Assembly (NCBI GenBank): GCA_028564925.1
Contig: CM053030.1
Coordinates: 401,378,807-401,442,806 of the forward strand
From: Lithobates sylvaticus
Lineage: Eukaryota > Chordata > Amphibia > Anura > Ranidae
Length of the DNA: 64,000 nt
Direction of reading: 5' to 3'
Shown here: piece by piece, positions 21,130 to 34,757 of the stretch
Numbering within the stretch: position 1 is the first letter of the stretch
Layout of the letters: each line of letters begins with the position of its first letter
Notes under the pieces: generated by a model
Told to the model about the DNA's origin: nothing
Seen by the model: the letters and a program-made list of their open reading frames with translations, nothing else
Database searches by the model: none
Position numbers and translations under genes: made by a program

Positions 21130-21660
21130 AGACTGGTGGGCACAGGAATGGGCCCTGCTGTGAGTTAATAGATCAAGATTTGTACTTGCATGCACCTGTT
21201 GAACCGGGCAGAAAAATTGGGCCTTTGGTGGTGGTGGTGGTGGTGGTGGATGGTGTTGCCACAAGACTGTAAGCCCTCACAGTTACTCTTGGTGGGTGCA
21301 GGAATGGGCCCTGCTGTGAGTTATTAGATCAAGATTTGTAATTGCGTGCACCTGTTGAACAGGGCAGAAAAATTGGGCCTTTGGTGGTGGTGGTGGTGGT
21401 GGTGGACGGTGTTGCCACAAGACTGTAAGCCCTCACAGTTACTCTTGGTGGGTGCAGGAATGGGCCCTGCTGTGAGTTATTAGATCAAGATTTGTAATTG
21501 CATGCACCTGTTGAACAGGGCAGAAAAATTGGGCCTTTGGTGGTGGTGGTGGTGGTGGACGGTGTTGCCACAAGACTGTAGGCCCTCATAGTTACTCTTG
21601 GTGGGCGCAGGAATGGGCCCTGCTGTGAACTATTAGATCAAGATTTGTAATTACACGCCC
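21130..21660. repeat. Tandem array, ~155-bp unit, about 3.5 copies (hAT-2 3' region)
   Basis: GGAATGGGCCCTGCTGTGA recurs at about 21146, 21300, 21459 and 21611. Each unit carries a (GGT)n run whose length varies. Confidence 0.9.
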
Positions 21661-22115
21661 CTGTTAAACAGGGGCTGAAAAATTGTGCCTTAGGCATTGG
21701 TGCTGGTGCCACAACACTGCAACCCCTCACAGATACTGTACTCTTAGCACAGCAATGAGACCTGTTGCAAAGCATTGCCTAAAAATTTTAATTACACGCC
21801 CCAACAGGGGCTGAAAAATTGTGCCTTAGGCATTGGTGCTGGTGCCACAACACTGCAACCCCTCACAGATACTGTACTCTTAGCACAGCAATGAGACCTG
21901 TTGCAAAGCATTGCCTAAAAATTTTAATTACACGCCCCAACAGGGGCTGAAAAATTGTGCCTTAGGCACTGGTGCTGGTGCCACAACACTGCAACCCCTC
22001 ACAGATACTGTACTTGGAGCACAGCAGTCACACCTGTTGCGAAGCATTTTTAAAAAAAATTGTAAGTACACGCCCCTGTTATACAGGGGCTGAAAAATTG
22101 TGCCTTAGGCACTGG
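21661..22115. repeat. Tandem array, ~136-bp unit, just over three copies (hAT-2 3' region)
   Basis: GCCTTAGGCATTGGTGCTGG and ACTGCAACCCCTCACAGATA recur at steps of about 136 bases from 21689. The unit looks distantly related to the adjacent 155-bp unit, since both contain GCAGAAAAATTG/GCTGAAAAATTG and CCACAA-CACTG words. Confidence 0.88.
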
Positions 22116-22223
22116 TGTGGTGGCATGGATCATTGAGGAGGAGGAAGAGGATAGTCAGTGAACATAACAGGACAGTCACTCAGCATCAGCATAGGCAGTC
22201 TTGAAGGGATGTGGCATTATAAA

Positions 22224-25200
22224 TTATTCAGTTATATCCGCTTCAGGTGCCTGGTAGCTGGTGGTGATCCAAGACTGATTCATTTTTATGAAGGTCAGTC
22301 GATCAACCGAGTCGGTGGACAGGCGCACCCTATGATCGGTGACAAATCCTCCAGCAGCACTGAATGTGCGTTCGGAAAGAACGCTGGATGCAGGACAGGC
22401 CAGTAGCTCAATTGCATACTGTGCAAGCTCTGGCCAGTGATCCATCCTCAGGACCCAGTAAGCCAGAGGATTTTCGGTGGGAAAGGTGTCCAAGTCTGAC
22501 CTTGCCCCTAGGTATTCCTGCACCATGTATATCAGACGCTGGCGATGGTTGCTGGAACCGATCATACCTTGGGGCTGCGGACTAAAAAATTGTCTGAACG
22601 CATCGGTCAGACGTCCACCTTCCCCACCGCTCCTTCTGCTACTGACCGAAGCATCAGCAACTCGTCGTCCAGGACCAGGAGTTTGTAACCTCCCAGTTTC
22701 TGGGAACGCGTTGCACAGACCTTTCTGCAAGGCCTCCCTGAGATGTCTCATCCTCTGCTCCCTCTGCGACGGCAAGATAAGGTCCGCAACCTTACCCTTG
22801 TACCGTGGATCAAGGAGAGTGGCCAGCCAGTAATGGTCCCTCTCCTTGATCCGAAGAACACGAGGATCCTTCCGCAGGCTTTGCAGGATCAGGGAGGCCA
22901 TGCTACGTAGGTTAGCTGAGGCATTCGGTCCGGAGTCTTCTGGGTCACTGAGGATGACATGATCGCCAGCCACCTCCTCCCAGCCACGTACAAGTCCACT
23001 GGTTTGTTGGGACTGTACATCATCCCTAAAAGACTGCTGCTGCTGATGCTGAGTGCCAGGCTCCACCTCCATGCTCACACAATCCTCCTCCTCCTCCTCC
23101 TCCTCATCCTATTCCTGTGTGATGGGTGGGACAGAAGGAACACTGTCTGGATAAAGGGGGCCTTGAGAGGCAAGGAAGTCCTCCTCTTCCTGCCTCTGTT
23201 CTGCCTCAAGTGCCCTGTCCATTATCCCACGCAGCATATGCTCCAACAGGTGGACAAGAGGTACAGTGTCACTGATGCATGCACTGTCACTGCTCGCCAT
23301 CCTTGTGGCCTCCTCAAATGGTGAGAGGACAGTGCATGCATCCCTGATCATGCTCCACTGGCGTGGGGAAAAAAAGCCAAGCTCCCCTGACCCTGTCCTG
23401 GTGCCGTAGTCGCAAAGGTACTCATTGATGGCCCTCTGCTGCATGTGCAGTCGCTGCAGCATGGCCAATGTTGAGTTCCACCTGGTGGGCATGTCACATA
23501 TTAGGCGGTTCTTGGGCAGGTTCAGCTCCTTTTGCAGCTCAGTCAGCCGAGCACTGGCATTATAAGATCGGCGGAAATGCACACAGACTTTCCTGGCCTG
23601 CCTCAGGACATCCTGTAAGCCTGGGTACTTGCCCAAGAACCGCTGCACCACCAGGTTGAGGACGTGAGCCATACAGGGCACATGGGTGAGCTGCCCCTGT
23701 CGCAGGGCGGAGAGGAGGTTGGTGCCATTGTCAGAAACGACCATTCCTGGCTTAAGCTGGCGTGGCGTCAACCACCTCTCGGCCTGCCCCTGCAGAGCTG
23801 CCAGAACCTCTGCCCCAGTGTGGCTCCTGTCCCCCAAACACACCAGCGCAAGCACGGCATGGCATCTTTTTGCCTGCGTACTCGCGTAGCCCCTTGTACG
23901 CCTACGGAGCACCGCTGGTTCCGAGGACAGAGCACTGGAGGAAGAAGAAGAGGAGGGGGTGGAGGAGAGAGGTGTGTCACAACCAGTAGTAGCATTTTGG
24001 AGGCGTGGTGGCGGAACAACCTCCAACACTACTGCACCTTGTCCTGCATCCCTCCCAGCTGCCAATAGAGTGACCCAATGGGCCGTGAAAGAAAGATAAC
24101 GTCCCTGTCCATGCCTGCTGGACCATGAGTCAGTGGTAATATGCACCTTACCGCTGACCGCCCTGTCCAGCGAGGCATGGACATTGCCTTCCACATGCCG
24201 TAGAGAGACGGAATCGCCTTCCGTGAGAAAAAGTGGCGTTTGGAAACCTGCCACTGAGGAACCGCACATTGAACAAACTCAAAGAAGGGGGCCGAGTCTA
24301 CCAACTGAAAAGGCAGCAGTTGAAGTGCTAGCAATTTAGCCAAGCTAGCATTCAACCGCTGGGCATGTGGATGGCTGGGAGTATACTTCTTTCGACGGTC
24401 CAGCAGCTGGGGCAGGGAAATTTGCCTGCTACAATCGGACATCGGTGTACTGCAAGTACTTGGTTGTGACACACCTAATTCTACACCTTCAGTCCTCTCA
24501 GAGCAGCTTTCAGAGAGGACTGAAGATATAGTGGGGATGGAGATCCCAGCTGATGAGGAGCAAGGAGAGGTCCGCTTTGTTCTTTGGTGTGGGTCTTTTA
24601 TGTGTGCTTGCCAACGAGCTGCATGGCAGGTCGACATATGTCTGCTCATGCTTGTGGTGCCCAAGCGGCTGATGTTTTGGCCACGCGAGATACGCTTGAG
24701 ACAAATATTGCAAATAGCAGTGGTGCGATCTGATGCACTCGTCTCAAAAAAGGCCCACACCAAAGAACTTTTGTGATAACATGCAGAGGCAGCGCCCTGC
24801 ACAGGCGGAGCTCTGCGGTGTGGTACAGTTGCTGTGCTGGCCTCTAGCTGGCCTCCAGGGGGCATCCTGCCTCGTTGGACATGTGACGCCGCATCCTCCT
24901 CCTCCTCCTCCTCTCTCCCTTCAGGCACCCACGTGGAGTCAGTGACCTCATCATCCCCTCCCTCTTCACCACTAGAGCAAACCTGGCAGTAAGCTGCAGC
25001 TGGTGGAACAGTACTGGCAGATTGCTGTCCTTCAGCATCCCCTCTCTCTGCGCGCACACTACTGCCTTCATCAAGCTGGGTATCATCATCCGAGCCTTCG
25101 AAGCGTTGGGCATCCTCCTGGAGCATGTACCCAACACTGTGCTCAAACAGTTCGGGGGACTCCTCAGGAGGACATGGTGGGTCTAGGGAAGGGGTGGCTG

Positions 25201-25492
25201 ATGATGCCATTGAGTACGCGTTGGCAGCTGCTCTGCCAGTACCCTCAGCCTGGGTGAGAGAGGATGAGGAGGATGAGGAGGGCTTGGTCATCCATTCTAC
25301 CAAGCCTTCGGCATGATGCGGCTCCACATGTCCAGCTGCCGAAAACAAAGACAAGCGTGTCCCATGGCCACGTGCTGATGACGATGCACGACCACGTCCA
25401 CGGCCAGCACTGTTGTCTCTAGAAACAGAGCCTGCCTGCCCTGTGTTCTTGCCTCGGCGCGCTCTGCCTCTCCTTGGCGGTCTTCCAGCCAT
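22224..25492 (-). pseudogene. hAT-2 transposase (BED-finger type), two lesions
   Basis: The minus-strand start at 25492 gives a basic RG-rich N-terminus (MAGRPPRRGRARRGKN). A BED finger lies at residues 242-292, with C261, C264, H285 and H290. Downstream blocks are HITTDSWSSRHGQGRYLSFT, LICDMPTRWNSTLAML, YWLATLLDPRYKGKV and the C-terminal dimerisation region ELLACPASSVLSERTFSAAGG, ending IKMNQSW...DITE at 22224. Two lesions are seen: a frameshift near 24200 and one in-frame TAG at 23109-23111 just before an acidic run. It is about 1,089 codons and clearly paralogous to the hAT-1 gene, but less decayed. The C-terminal 284 codons and N-terminal 430 remain open. Confidence 0.9.
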
Positions 25493-25544
25493 TGTAGTCG
25501 GTAGTGTATATAGTATAAAAAATAGAGCTCCTATGTGTGCTCAC

Positions 25545-26193
25545 AACACACTGTAGGTCCTATGGGTGCTGACACTAACACACTATAGGTACTATGTGTG
25601 CTGCTGACAAGAAAATATAGGAGCTATGTGTGCTGCCACAAACACACTATAAGTCCTATGGGTGCTGCTGACACAAAGACACTATAGGTACAATATGTGT
25701 GCTGCTGTCAAGAAAATATAGGAGCTCTGTGTGCTGCCACTAACACACTAGAAGTCTTATGGGTGCTGCTGACACAATAGGTAAAATATGTGTGCTGCTG
25801 TCAAGAAAATATAGGAGCTCTGTGTGCTGCCACTAACACACTAGAAGTCCTATGGGTGCTGCTGAGAAGAAAATATAGGAGCTCTGTGTGCTGCCACTAA
25901 CACACTAGAAGTCCTATGGGTGCTGCTGAGAAGAAAATATAGGAGCTCTGTGTGCTGCCACTAACACACTAGAAGTCCTATGGGTGCTGCTGACACAATA
26001 GGTAAAGAATGTGTGCTGCTGTCAAGAAAATATAGGAGCTCTGTGTGCTGCCACTAACACACTAGAAGTCCTATGGGTGCTGCTGACACAATAGGTAGAA
26101 TATGTGTGCTGGTGAGAAGAAAATATAGGAGCTCTGTGTGCTGCCACTAACACACTAGAAGTCCTATGGGTGCTGCTGACACAATAGGTAGTA
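25545..26193. repeat. Tandem array, ~64-bp unit, hAT-2 leader, segment left of the Tc1
   Basis: The unit contains GGTGCTGCTGAGAAGAAAAT, AGGAGCTCTGTGTGCTGCC and ACACACTAGAAGTCCTATG. A longer variant adds GACACAATAGGTAAAATATG. The earliest units near 25545-25740 are the most diverged. Continues at 27819. Confidence 0.93.
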
Positions 26194-26195
26194 TA

Positions 26196-26409
26196 CAGTG
26201 GTGTGAAAAAGTGTTTGCCCCCTTCCTCATTTCCTGTTCCTTTGCATGTTTGTCACACTTAAGTGTTTCGGAACATCAAACCAATTTAAACAATAGTCAA
26301 GGACAACACAAGTAAACACAAAATGCAATTTGTAAATGAAGGTGTTTATTATTAAAGGTGAAAAAAAATCCAAACCATCATGGCCCTGTGTGAAAAAGTG
26401 ATTGCCCCC
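26196..26409 (+). repeat. Left terminal inverted repeat of the intact Tc1
   Basis: Pairs with 27604-27816. The motif GTGTGAAAAAGTG occurs at the outer end (26202) and again at the inner end (26389), the two-site arrangement of the IR/DR Tc1 subgroup. Confidence 0.88.
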
Positions 26410-26562
26410 CTTGTTAAAACATACTATAACTGTGGTTGTCCACACCTGAGTTCAATTTCTCTAGCCACACCCAGGCCTGATTATTGCCACACCTGTTCAC
26501 AATCAAGGCATCACTTAAATAGGAGCTGCTTGACACAGTAAGGTCCACCAGAAGATCCTTAA

Positions 26563-27597
<1,035 letters not shown>

Positions 27598-27603
27598 GTT
27601 TAG

Positions 27604-27816
27604 GGGGCAATCACTTTTTCACACAGGGCCATGATGGTTTGGATTTTTTTTTCACCTTAAATAATAAACACCTTCATTTACAAATTGCATTTTGTGTTTA
27701 CTTGTGTTGTCCTTGACTATTGTTTAAATTGGTTTGATGTTCCGAAACACTTAAGTGTGACAAACATGCAAAGGAACAGGAAATGAGGAAGGGGCAAACA
27801 CTTTTTCACACCACTG
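27604..27816 (-). repeat. Right terminal inverted repeat of the intact Tc1
   Basis: Reverse complement of 26196-26409, ending CTTTTTCACACCACTG before TA. Confidence 0.88.
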
Positions 27817-27818
27817 TA

Positions 27819-30770
27819 TGTGTGCTGCTGAGAAGAAAATATAGGAGCTCTGTGTGCTGCCACTAACACACTAGAAGTCCTATGGGTGCTGCTGACACAA
27901 TAGGTAGTATATGTGTGCTGCTGTCAAGAAAATATAGGAGCTCTGTGTGCTGCCACTAACACACTAGAAGTCCTATGGGTGCTGCTGACACAATAGGTAA
28001 AATATGTGTGCTGCTGTCAAGAAAATATAGGAGCTCTGTGTGCTGCCACTAACACACTAGAAGTCCTATGGGTGCTGCTGAGAAGAAAATATAGGAGCTC
28101 TGTGTGCTGCCACTAACACACTAGAAGTCCTATGGGTGCTGCTGAGAAGAAAATATAGGAGCTCTGTGTGCTGCCACTAACACACTAGAAGTCCTATGGG
28201 TGCTGCTGAGAAGAAAATATAGGAGCCCTGTGTGATGCCACTAACACACTAGAAGTCCTATGGGTGCTGCTGAGAAGAAAATATAGGAGCTCTGTGTGAT
28301 GCCACTAACACACTAGAAGTCCTATGGGTGCTGCTGACACAATAGGTAAAATATGTGTGCTGCTGTCAAGAAAATATAGGAGCTCTGTGTGCTGCCTGCC
28401 ACTAACACACTAGAAGTCCTATGGGTGCTGCTGAGAAGAAAATATAGGAGCTCTGTGTGCTGCCACTAACACACTAGAAGTCCTATGGGTGCTGCTGAGA
28501 AGAAAATATAGGAGCTCTGTGTGATGCCACTAACACACTAGAAGTCCTATGGTGCTGCTGACACAATAGGTAGTATATGTGTGCTGCTGAGAAGAAAATA
28601 TAGGAGCTCTGTGTGCTGCCACTAACACACTAGAAGTCCTATGGGTGCTGCTGACACAATAGGTAGTATATGTGTGCTGCTGTCAAGAAAATATAGGAGC
28701 TCTGTGTGCTGCCACTAACACACTAGAAGTCCTATGGGTGCTGCTGACACAATAGGTAAAATATGTGTGCTGCTGTCAAGAAAATATAGGAGCTCTGTGT
28801 GCTGCCACTAACACACTAGAAGTCCTATGGGTGCTGCTGAGAAGAAAATATAGGAGCTCTGTGTGCTGCCACTAACACACTAGAAGTCCTATGGGTGCTG
28901 CTGAGAAGAAAATATAGGAGCTCTGTGTGCTGCCACTAACACACTAGAAGTCCTATGGGTGCTGCTGAGAAGAAAATATAGGAGCCCTGTGTGATGCCAC
29001 TAACACACTAGAAGTCCTATGGGTGCTGCTGAGAAGAAAATATAGGAGCTCTGTGTGATGCCACTAACACACTAGAAGTCCTATGGGTGCTGCTGACACA
29101 ATAGGTAAAATATGTGTGCTGCTGTCAAGAAAATGTAGGAGCTCTGTGTGCTGCCTGCCACTAACACACTAGAAGTCCTATGGGTGCTGCTGAGAAGAAA
29201 ATATAGGAGCTCTGTGTGCTGCCACTAACACACTAGAAGTCCTATGGGTGCTGCTGAGAAGAAAATATAGGAGCTCTGTGTGATGCCACTAACACACACT
29301 AGAAGTCCTATGGTGCTGCTGACACAATAGGTAGTATATGTGTGCTGCTGAGAAGAAAATATAGGAGCTCTGTGTGCTGCCAATAAGCACACTAGAAGTC
29401 CTATGCGTGCTGCTGACACAATAGGTAGTATATGTGTGCTGATGTCAAGAAAATATAGGAGCTCTGTGTGCTGCCACTAACACACTAGAAGTCCTAGGGG
29501 TGCTGCTGACACAATAGGTAAAATATGTGTGCTGCTGAGAAGAAAATATAGGAGCTCTGTTTGCTGCCACTAACACACTAGAAGTCCTATGGGTGCTGCT
29601 GAGAAGAAAATATAGGAGCTCTGTTTGCTGCCACTAACACACTAGAAGTCCTATGGGTGCTGCTGAGAAGAAAATATAGGAGCTCTGTGTGCTGCCACTA
29701 ACACACTAGAAGTCCTATGGGTGCTGCTGAGAAGAAAATATAGGAGCTCTGTGTGATGCCACTAACACACTAGAAGTCCTATGGGTGCTGCTGACACAAT
29801 AGGTAAAATATGTGTGCTGCTGTCAAGAAAATATAGGAGCTCTGTGTGCTGCCTGCCACTAACACACTAGAAGTCCTATGGGTGCTGCTGAGAAGAAAAT
29901 ATAGGAGCTCTGTGTGCTGCCACTAACACACTAGAAGTCCTATGGGTGCTGCTGAGAAGAAAATATAGGAGCTCTGTGTGCTGCCACTAACACACTAGAA
30001 GTCCTATGGGTGCTGCTGAGAAGAAAATATAGGAGCTCTGTGTGATGCCACTAACACACTAGAAGTCCTATGGGTGCTGCTGACACAATAGGTAAAATAT
30101 GTGTGCTGCTGTCAAGAAAATATAGGAGCTCTGTGTGCTGCCTGCCACTAACACACTAGAAGTCCTATGGGTGCTGCTGAGAAGAAAATATAGGAGCTCT
30201 GTTTGCTGCCACTAACACACTAGAAGTCCTATGGGTGCTGCTGAGAAGAAAATATAGGAGCTCTGTTTGCTGCTACTAACACACTAGAAGTCCTATGGGT
30301 GCTGCTGAGAAGAAAATATAGGAGCTCTGTTTGCTGCCAATAACACACTAGAAGTCCTATGGGTGCTGCTGAGAAGAAAATATAGGAGCTCTGTGTGCTG
30401 CCACTAACACACTAGAAGTCCTATGGGTGCTGCTGAGAAGAAAATATAGGAGCTCTGTGTGATGCCACTAACACACTAGAAGTCCTATGGGTGCTGCTGA
30501 GAAGAAAATATAGGAGCTCTGTTTGCTGCCAATAACACACTAGAAGTCCTATGGGTGCTGCTGAGAAGAAAATATAGGAGCTCTGTGTGCTGCCACTAAC
30601 ACACTAGAAGTCCTATGGGTGCTGCTGAGAAGAAAATATAGGAGCTCTGTGTGATGCCACTAACACACTAGAAGTCCTATGGGTGCTGCTGAGAAGAAAA
30701 TATAGGAGCTCTGTGTGATGCCACTAACACACTAGAAGTCCTATGGGTGCTGCTGACACAATCGGTAAAA
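27819..30770. repeat. Tandem array, ~64-bp unit, hAT-2 leader, segment right of the Tc1, with higher-order structure
   Basis: Same unit as 25545-26193, here nearly homogeneous. Rare variants recur at a fixed spacing of 759 bases: GGAGCCC at 28222 and 28981, GCTGCCTGCC at 28391 and 29150, GTGATGCC beside CTATGGTGC at 28521 and 29280. A block of about 759 bp was therefore duplicated as a unit. GCTGCCTGCC recurs at 29848 and 30137. Together with the left segment there are roughly fifty units. Confidence 0.93.
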
Positions 30771-31235
30771 TATGGGTTCGAATCGAGCACCGGGCCCATC
30801 CCTAGTCTGCAGCAATGCTGGCAGCACTCATACGTCTATTTCCCGAAGACAATCTCTGGATATGACGTTGAGCACATGCACTCAACTTCTTTGGTTGACC
30901 TTGGCGAGGCCTATTCTGAGTGGAACCTGTCCTGTTAAACCACTGTATGGTCTTGGCCACCATGCTGCAGCTCAGTTTCAGGGCCTTGGCAATCTTCTTA
31001 TAGCCTAGGTCATCTTTATGTAGAGCAACAATTCTTTTTTTTCAGATCATCAGAGAGTTCTTTGCTATGAGGTGCTATTCCAGTGACCAGTATGAGAGAA
31101 TGAAAGCCATAACCCCAAATTTGACATACCTGCTCCCCATTCCCACCTGAGACCTTGTAACACCAGTGAGTCACATGACACTGGGGAGGGAAAATTGCTA
31201 ATTGGACCCAATTTAGACATTTTCACTTAGGGATG

Positions 31236-31581
31236 TTGTAGAATAATTATATTAATTTGGCTTTATAACCAAGATCTGTATTTATGCCGTTTGTGTTCCC
31301 TTTTAAGCTTTGACTTTGAAAAAGCTCACTTAGTTCCGCATTAGGCAAATCTTGAAATAGTTAGGTGTACCAGTTGTTCTCCATGTCCAGAGTTTATGAC
31401 TTAGGGTCAGTAGGTCAGTGGTTTCACAAATTAGAATACACATAGAGTAATGTGTCATGGAATTGAGCAAAAATGTTTGAAGAGATCTTTTAAAAAGTAA
31501 ATTATAGATTATCCATAATATAGTTAGTTATTTGACATAGTTACTTAATTAGTTAGCTAGTTAGAATTTGTGTGAAATTAA

Positions 31582-31585
<4 letters not shown>
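31236..31585. other. No gene or named repeat recognised
   Basis: A/T-rich sequence between the decayed right end of Tc1-C and an (AT)n run. No ORF of interest and no terminal repeat noticed. Confidence 0.5.

Positions 31586-31663
<78 letters not shown>
31586..31663. repeat. (AT)n microsatellite
   Basis: About 78 bases of uninterrupted TA dinucleotides. Confidence 0.98.
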
Positions 31664-31669
<6 letters not shown>

Positions 31670-31852
31670 ATAGTTTAATATGCATTTGTAAGTTTTGGTA
31701 CATAACTGAATTTCTGTTATTTAAGTCAGGCCCGGACTGGGACAAAAAATAGGCCCGGGCATTTTAGTATAAGCAGCCAACTTTTCCAGGGACCGGGGGA
31801 AGAGATGTTGGTAGACATTTGCGGGGGTGGCTGGTGTCGGTCCTTCACACAG

Positions 31853-31955
31853 TGCAGGGACACTATAATATAAAGGGGACTGCACTGTAAAGGGGCACTG
31901 TAATGATTACAGTGCCCCTTTACAGTGCAGTCCCCTTTATATTACAGTGTCCCAG
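31853..31955. repeat. Near-perfect hairpin, ~48-bp arms
   Basis: GGGGACTGCACTGTAAAGGG and CCCTTTACAGTGCAGTCCCC pair around a centre near 31906, with outer CACTATAATATAAA/TTTATATTACAGTG. Only about ATGAT is left as loop. Confidence 0.9.
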
Positions 31956-32035
31956 TCCTATTGTGGCCATACAATAATAGTACTGTCTGCCTCCTATTGT
32001 GCCCACACTAACCTGCTCTCTCTGGTGGTCCTGGA

Positions 32036-32790
32036 CAGCATGGCGCTCTCTTTCTGGTGGTGTGGTACAGCATGGATCTCTGGTGGTGCGGGTGCAGTGT
32101 GGCTCTCTCTGGTGGTGCGGTACAGTGTGGCTCGCTCTTTCTGGTGGTTGCAGGAACAGCGTGGCTCTCTCTGGTGGCGCGGTGCAGCGTGGCTCTCTCT
32201 CTTTGGTGGTGTAGTACAGCGTGGCTTGCTCTCTTTGGTGGTGTGGGTACAGCCTGACTATCTCTGGTGGTGCGGGTACAGCGTGGCTCTCTGGTGGTGT
32301 GGGTACAGCTTGGCTCTCTGGTGGTGCGGGTACAGCGTGGCGCTCATGGCTCTCTCTGGTGGTGCGGGTACAGTGTGGCGCTCATGGCTCTCTCTGGTGG
32401 TGCGGGTACAGCGTGGCTCTCTGGTGGTGGAGGTACAGCGTGGTGCTCATGGCTCTCTCTGGTGGTGCGGGTACAGCGTGGCGCTCATGGCTCTCTCTGG
32501 TGGTGCGGATACAGCGTGGCGCTCATCTCTGGTGGTGCAGGTACAAAGTGGCGCTCATGGCTCTCTGGTGGTGCGGGTACAGCATGGCGCTCTGGTGATG
32601 TGGGTACAGCGTGGCACTTATGGCTCTCTGGTGGTGCGGGTACAGTTTGGCTCTCTGGTGGTGCGGGTACAGCATGGCTCTCTGGTGTTGCGGGTACAGT
32701 GTGGCACTCATGTCTCTCCGGTGGTGCGGTTACAGCGTGGTGATCTCTCCCTCTCTCTCTGGTGGTGTGGGTACAGCGTGGCTCTATCTG
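32036..32790. repeat. Minisatellite of ~27-45 bp units (CTCTGGTGGTGCGGGTACAG)
   Basis: The word GGTGGTGCGGGTACAGCGTG recurs about twenty times with spacers of CTCTCT or CGCTCATGGCTCT. Long open frames in several registers (for example 31947-32912) are products of this repetition, not genes. Confidence 0.92.
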
Positions 32791-33495
32791 GTGGTGCTGG
32801 GGCTATTAGTTCCCCCAGCACAGTTTTTTCTTTTTCCATGTCTCCTGTAGTACCTGCTTGTTTACAGGTTTTCTCTTTTCCCCCCAAGCAGAGTGCATGC
32901 TGGGGACTGTAGCCGTCTCCCTGCTGAGATCAATTGGGCCTCCTATCTCTGGGACTACATATCCCATGATGCCCCACTAGTTCTTTCTGATTGGCCCTCC
33001 GCTGTGGCCAATTGGGAGGTAAGAAGAACAAGCAGGAAGCTTTCTTCTCTCCTGTCCCGTGCTGCCGTCATGAGAAAGGGGGAGAGGGGGGACATCCTGA
33101 CAGCGGCCCAGAGGAGGAGAAGCAGTCCGTAGGGGCCCAGAGCGGAACTGTCAGCGTGGCTCTGAGGCTGAGCAGTGTGTGAGAGACACACAGCTCAGCC
33201 CATGCCGCCGCTAGTTCCGCTGGAGAAGGCACAGGCATGGCCGCATAGCGGTAGGCGAGCGGTGGCCGTGGCCTGTGTTAACCCTGTCTAGGCCGCGGTC
33301 GCCGCTTACATGCCGCTGTGCGGCCTGAACATCAACAGGCCACGGAACAGGCGGCCCCGGCCCACCGTGCAAATGGCCGGTTTGCCCTATGGCCAGTCCG
33401 GGCCTGCAAGAAGTAGTCATTTAGCAGAAGGTCAACACCTTGTTTTTTTTTTTATAGAATACTGCTATGTGTTTTTGTCAATCAAAGAAGTTTAA

Positions 33496-34757
33496 AGCGG
33501 TTCGGCACCCATTTCATTTAGTAAATCTCTTTGCCTTCCAAATCAGGCAAAGAGTACTAAATTAAATGTTTTTTTTTTTTTTTTTTTTTTTTTTGTACTT
33601 ACCTTGTAATTGAAGACTTACGGTCTTCTCTCTCTGCGGCGGCGGGCGGGGTCTCTGCGTCGATCGTCGTCACGCCGCACTGTCTCCTGGGATCTGGTGT
33701 CATTGATCCCAGGAGTCAGTGCGGGCATCTTCCGAAATCTCGCGAGATTTCGGCCACATCTTCCGAAATCTCCCGAGATTTCGGCCACATCTGCCGAAAT
33801 CTCGTGAGATGTCGGCAGATGTGCCGTTACTGCGCACGCGCGAGTAACGGCGGTGCATGCTGGGCCATCAACAGTGCCTGTGGGGTTTCACATGCCCACA
33901 GGCAAGATGGACCCCAGCAGACAAGAAGAAGACAAGAAGAAGATGAAGACGAAAACCGGCGGCGATCGAGATGGAACATGGAACAGTTAAGTCCCCCAAT
34001 TGAGCTACCGTATATACTCGAATATAAGCCGAGATTTTCAGCCCATTTTTTAGGGCTGAAAGTCTACCCCTCGGCTTATATTCGAGTCACTGCCGTCTGC
34101 CTACATGAACAGCTTGTCATGCAGACAGACGGCAGTTTTAAAAAGCCGCGCCGCCTCCTCCCGCCTGTCCGTGATAGGCGGACACTAATTTTCCCAGCAG
34201 TGCAGTGTTCCGCCTATCACGGATGCCCTGTCATTCTCATCTCATGGACGAGGATGAGAGGGCGTCCGTGATAGGCGGAACACTGCGCACTGACTGCTGG
34301 GAAAACAGCGTTCCTCCTATCACGGACGAGGACGAGGAGGAGGCGTGGCTTTTTAATTTTGCAATGGCGGTGAGCGGGGACCGAGGACCGGAGAGCGGCG
34401 AGCGGGGACCGAGGACCGGAGAGCGGGGACCGAGGACCGGAGAGCGGGGACCGAAGATCGGCACAGGTAGGCTGTAATGGGGACACGGGGGGGTCTGTAC
34501 AGGGGACACGGGGGGGGGGGTCTGTACAGGGACAGGCAGCTGCAGATGGGCATTGCTGGCCCTCTTTTCCACTTACAGTAGCTGCTGCATTTTGTACCCT
34601 CGGCTTATACACGGGTCAATGCAGGTTTCCCATTTTTTTGTGGTGAATTAGGGGTCTCGGCTTATACTCGGGACGGCCTATAGTCGAGTATATACGGTAT
34701 ATGCCCTAGGCATATAGCCCAAAAAAAAAAAAAAAGTGTGCAGAGTGCAGAACCGCT
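33496..34757. mobile_element. TTAA-flanked MITE with AGCGGTTC ends, containing a second MITE
   Basis: TTAA at 33492-33495 and 34758-34761 flank AGCGGTTCGGCAC... and ...TGCAGAACCGCT. The same AGCGG/CCGCT ends and TTAA flanks are seen at 60461-60929. The left half holds three copies of CCGAAATCTCGCGAGATTTCGG-like palindromes near 33731-33815. The right half is taken up by the inserted TA-flanked MITE. Confidence 0.8.
34008..34697. mobile_element. TA-flanked mariner-like MITE (CCGTATATACTCGAATATAA ends)
   Basis: TA at 34006-34007 and 34698-34699 flank inverted termini CCGTATATACTCGA and TCGAGTATATACGG. Inner sequence repeats AAGCCGAGA and GTCCGTGATAGGCGG in inverted pairs, and a small GGACCGAGGACCGGAGAGCG minisatellite lies at 34374-34455. 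No transposase. Confidence 0.85.

Larger units (their letters stand above)
31727..33406. mobile_element. Non-autonomous hAT-like element with CAGGCCCGGACTGG termini
   Basis: The left end CAGGCCCGGACTGG and the right end CCAGTCCGGGCCTG are exact complements. The interior has a hairpin (31853-31955), a minisatellite (32036-32790) and GC-rich non-coding sequence. The flanking octamers ATTTAAGT and CAAGAAGT share only four bases, so no target duplication can be claimed. The ends resemble hAT termini; the superfamily is therefore tentative. Confidence 0.7.

Noticed and set aside
31947-32912. 321-codon ORF with SLVVRVQRG repeats
   Set aside because: It lies in a minisatellite and several registers stay open in parallel; no domain and no start context.
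33804-34271. 155-codon ORF near a GC-rich region that could be an exon
   Set aside because: It runs through a MITE boundary and a nested MITE; no splice or codon evidence.
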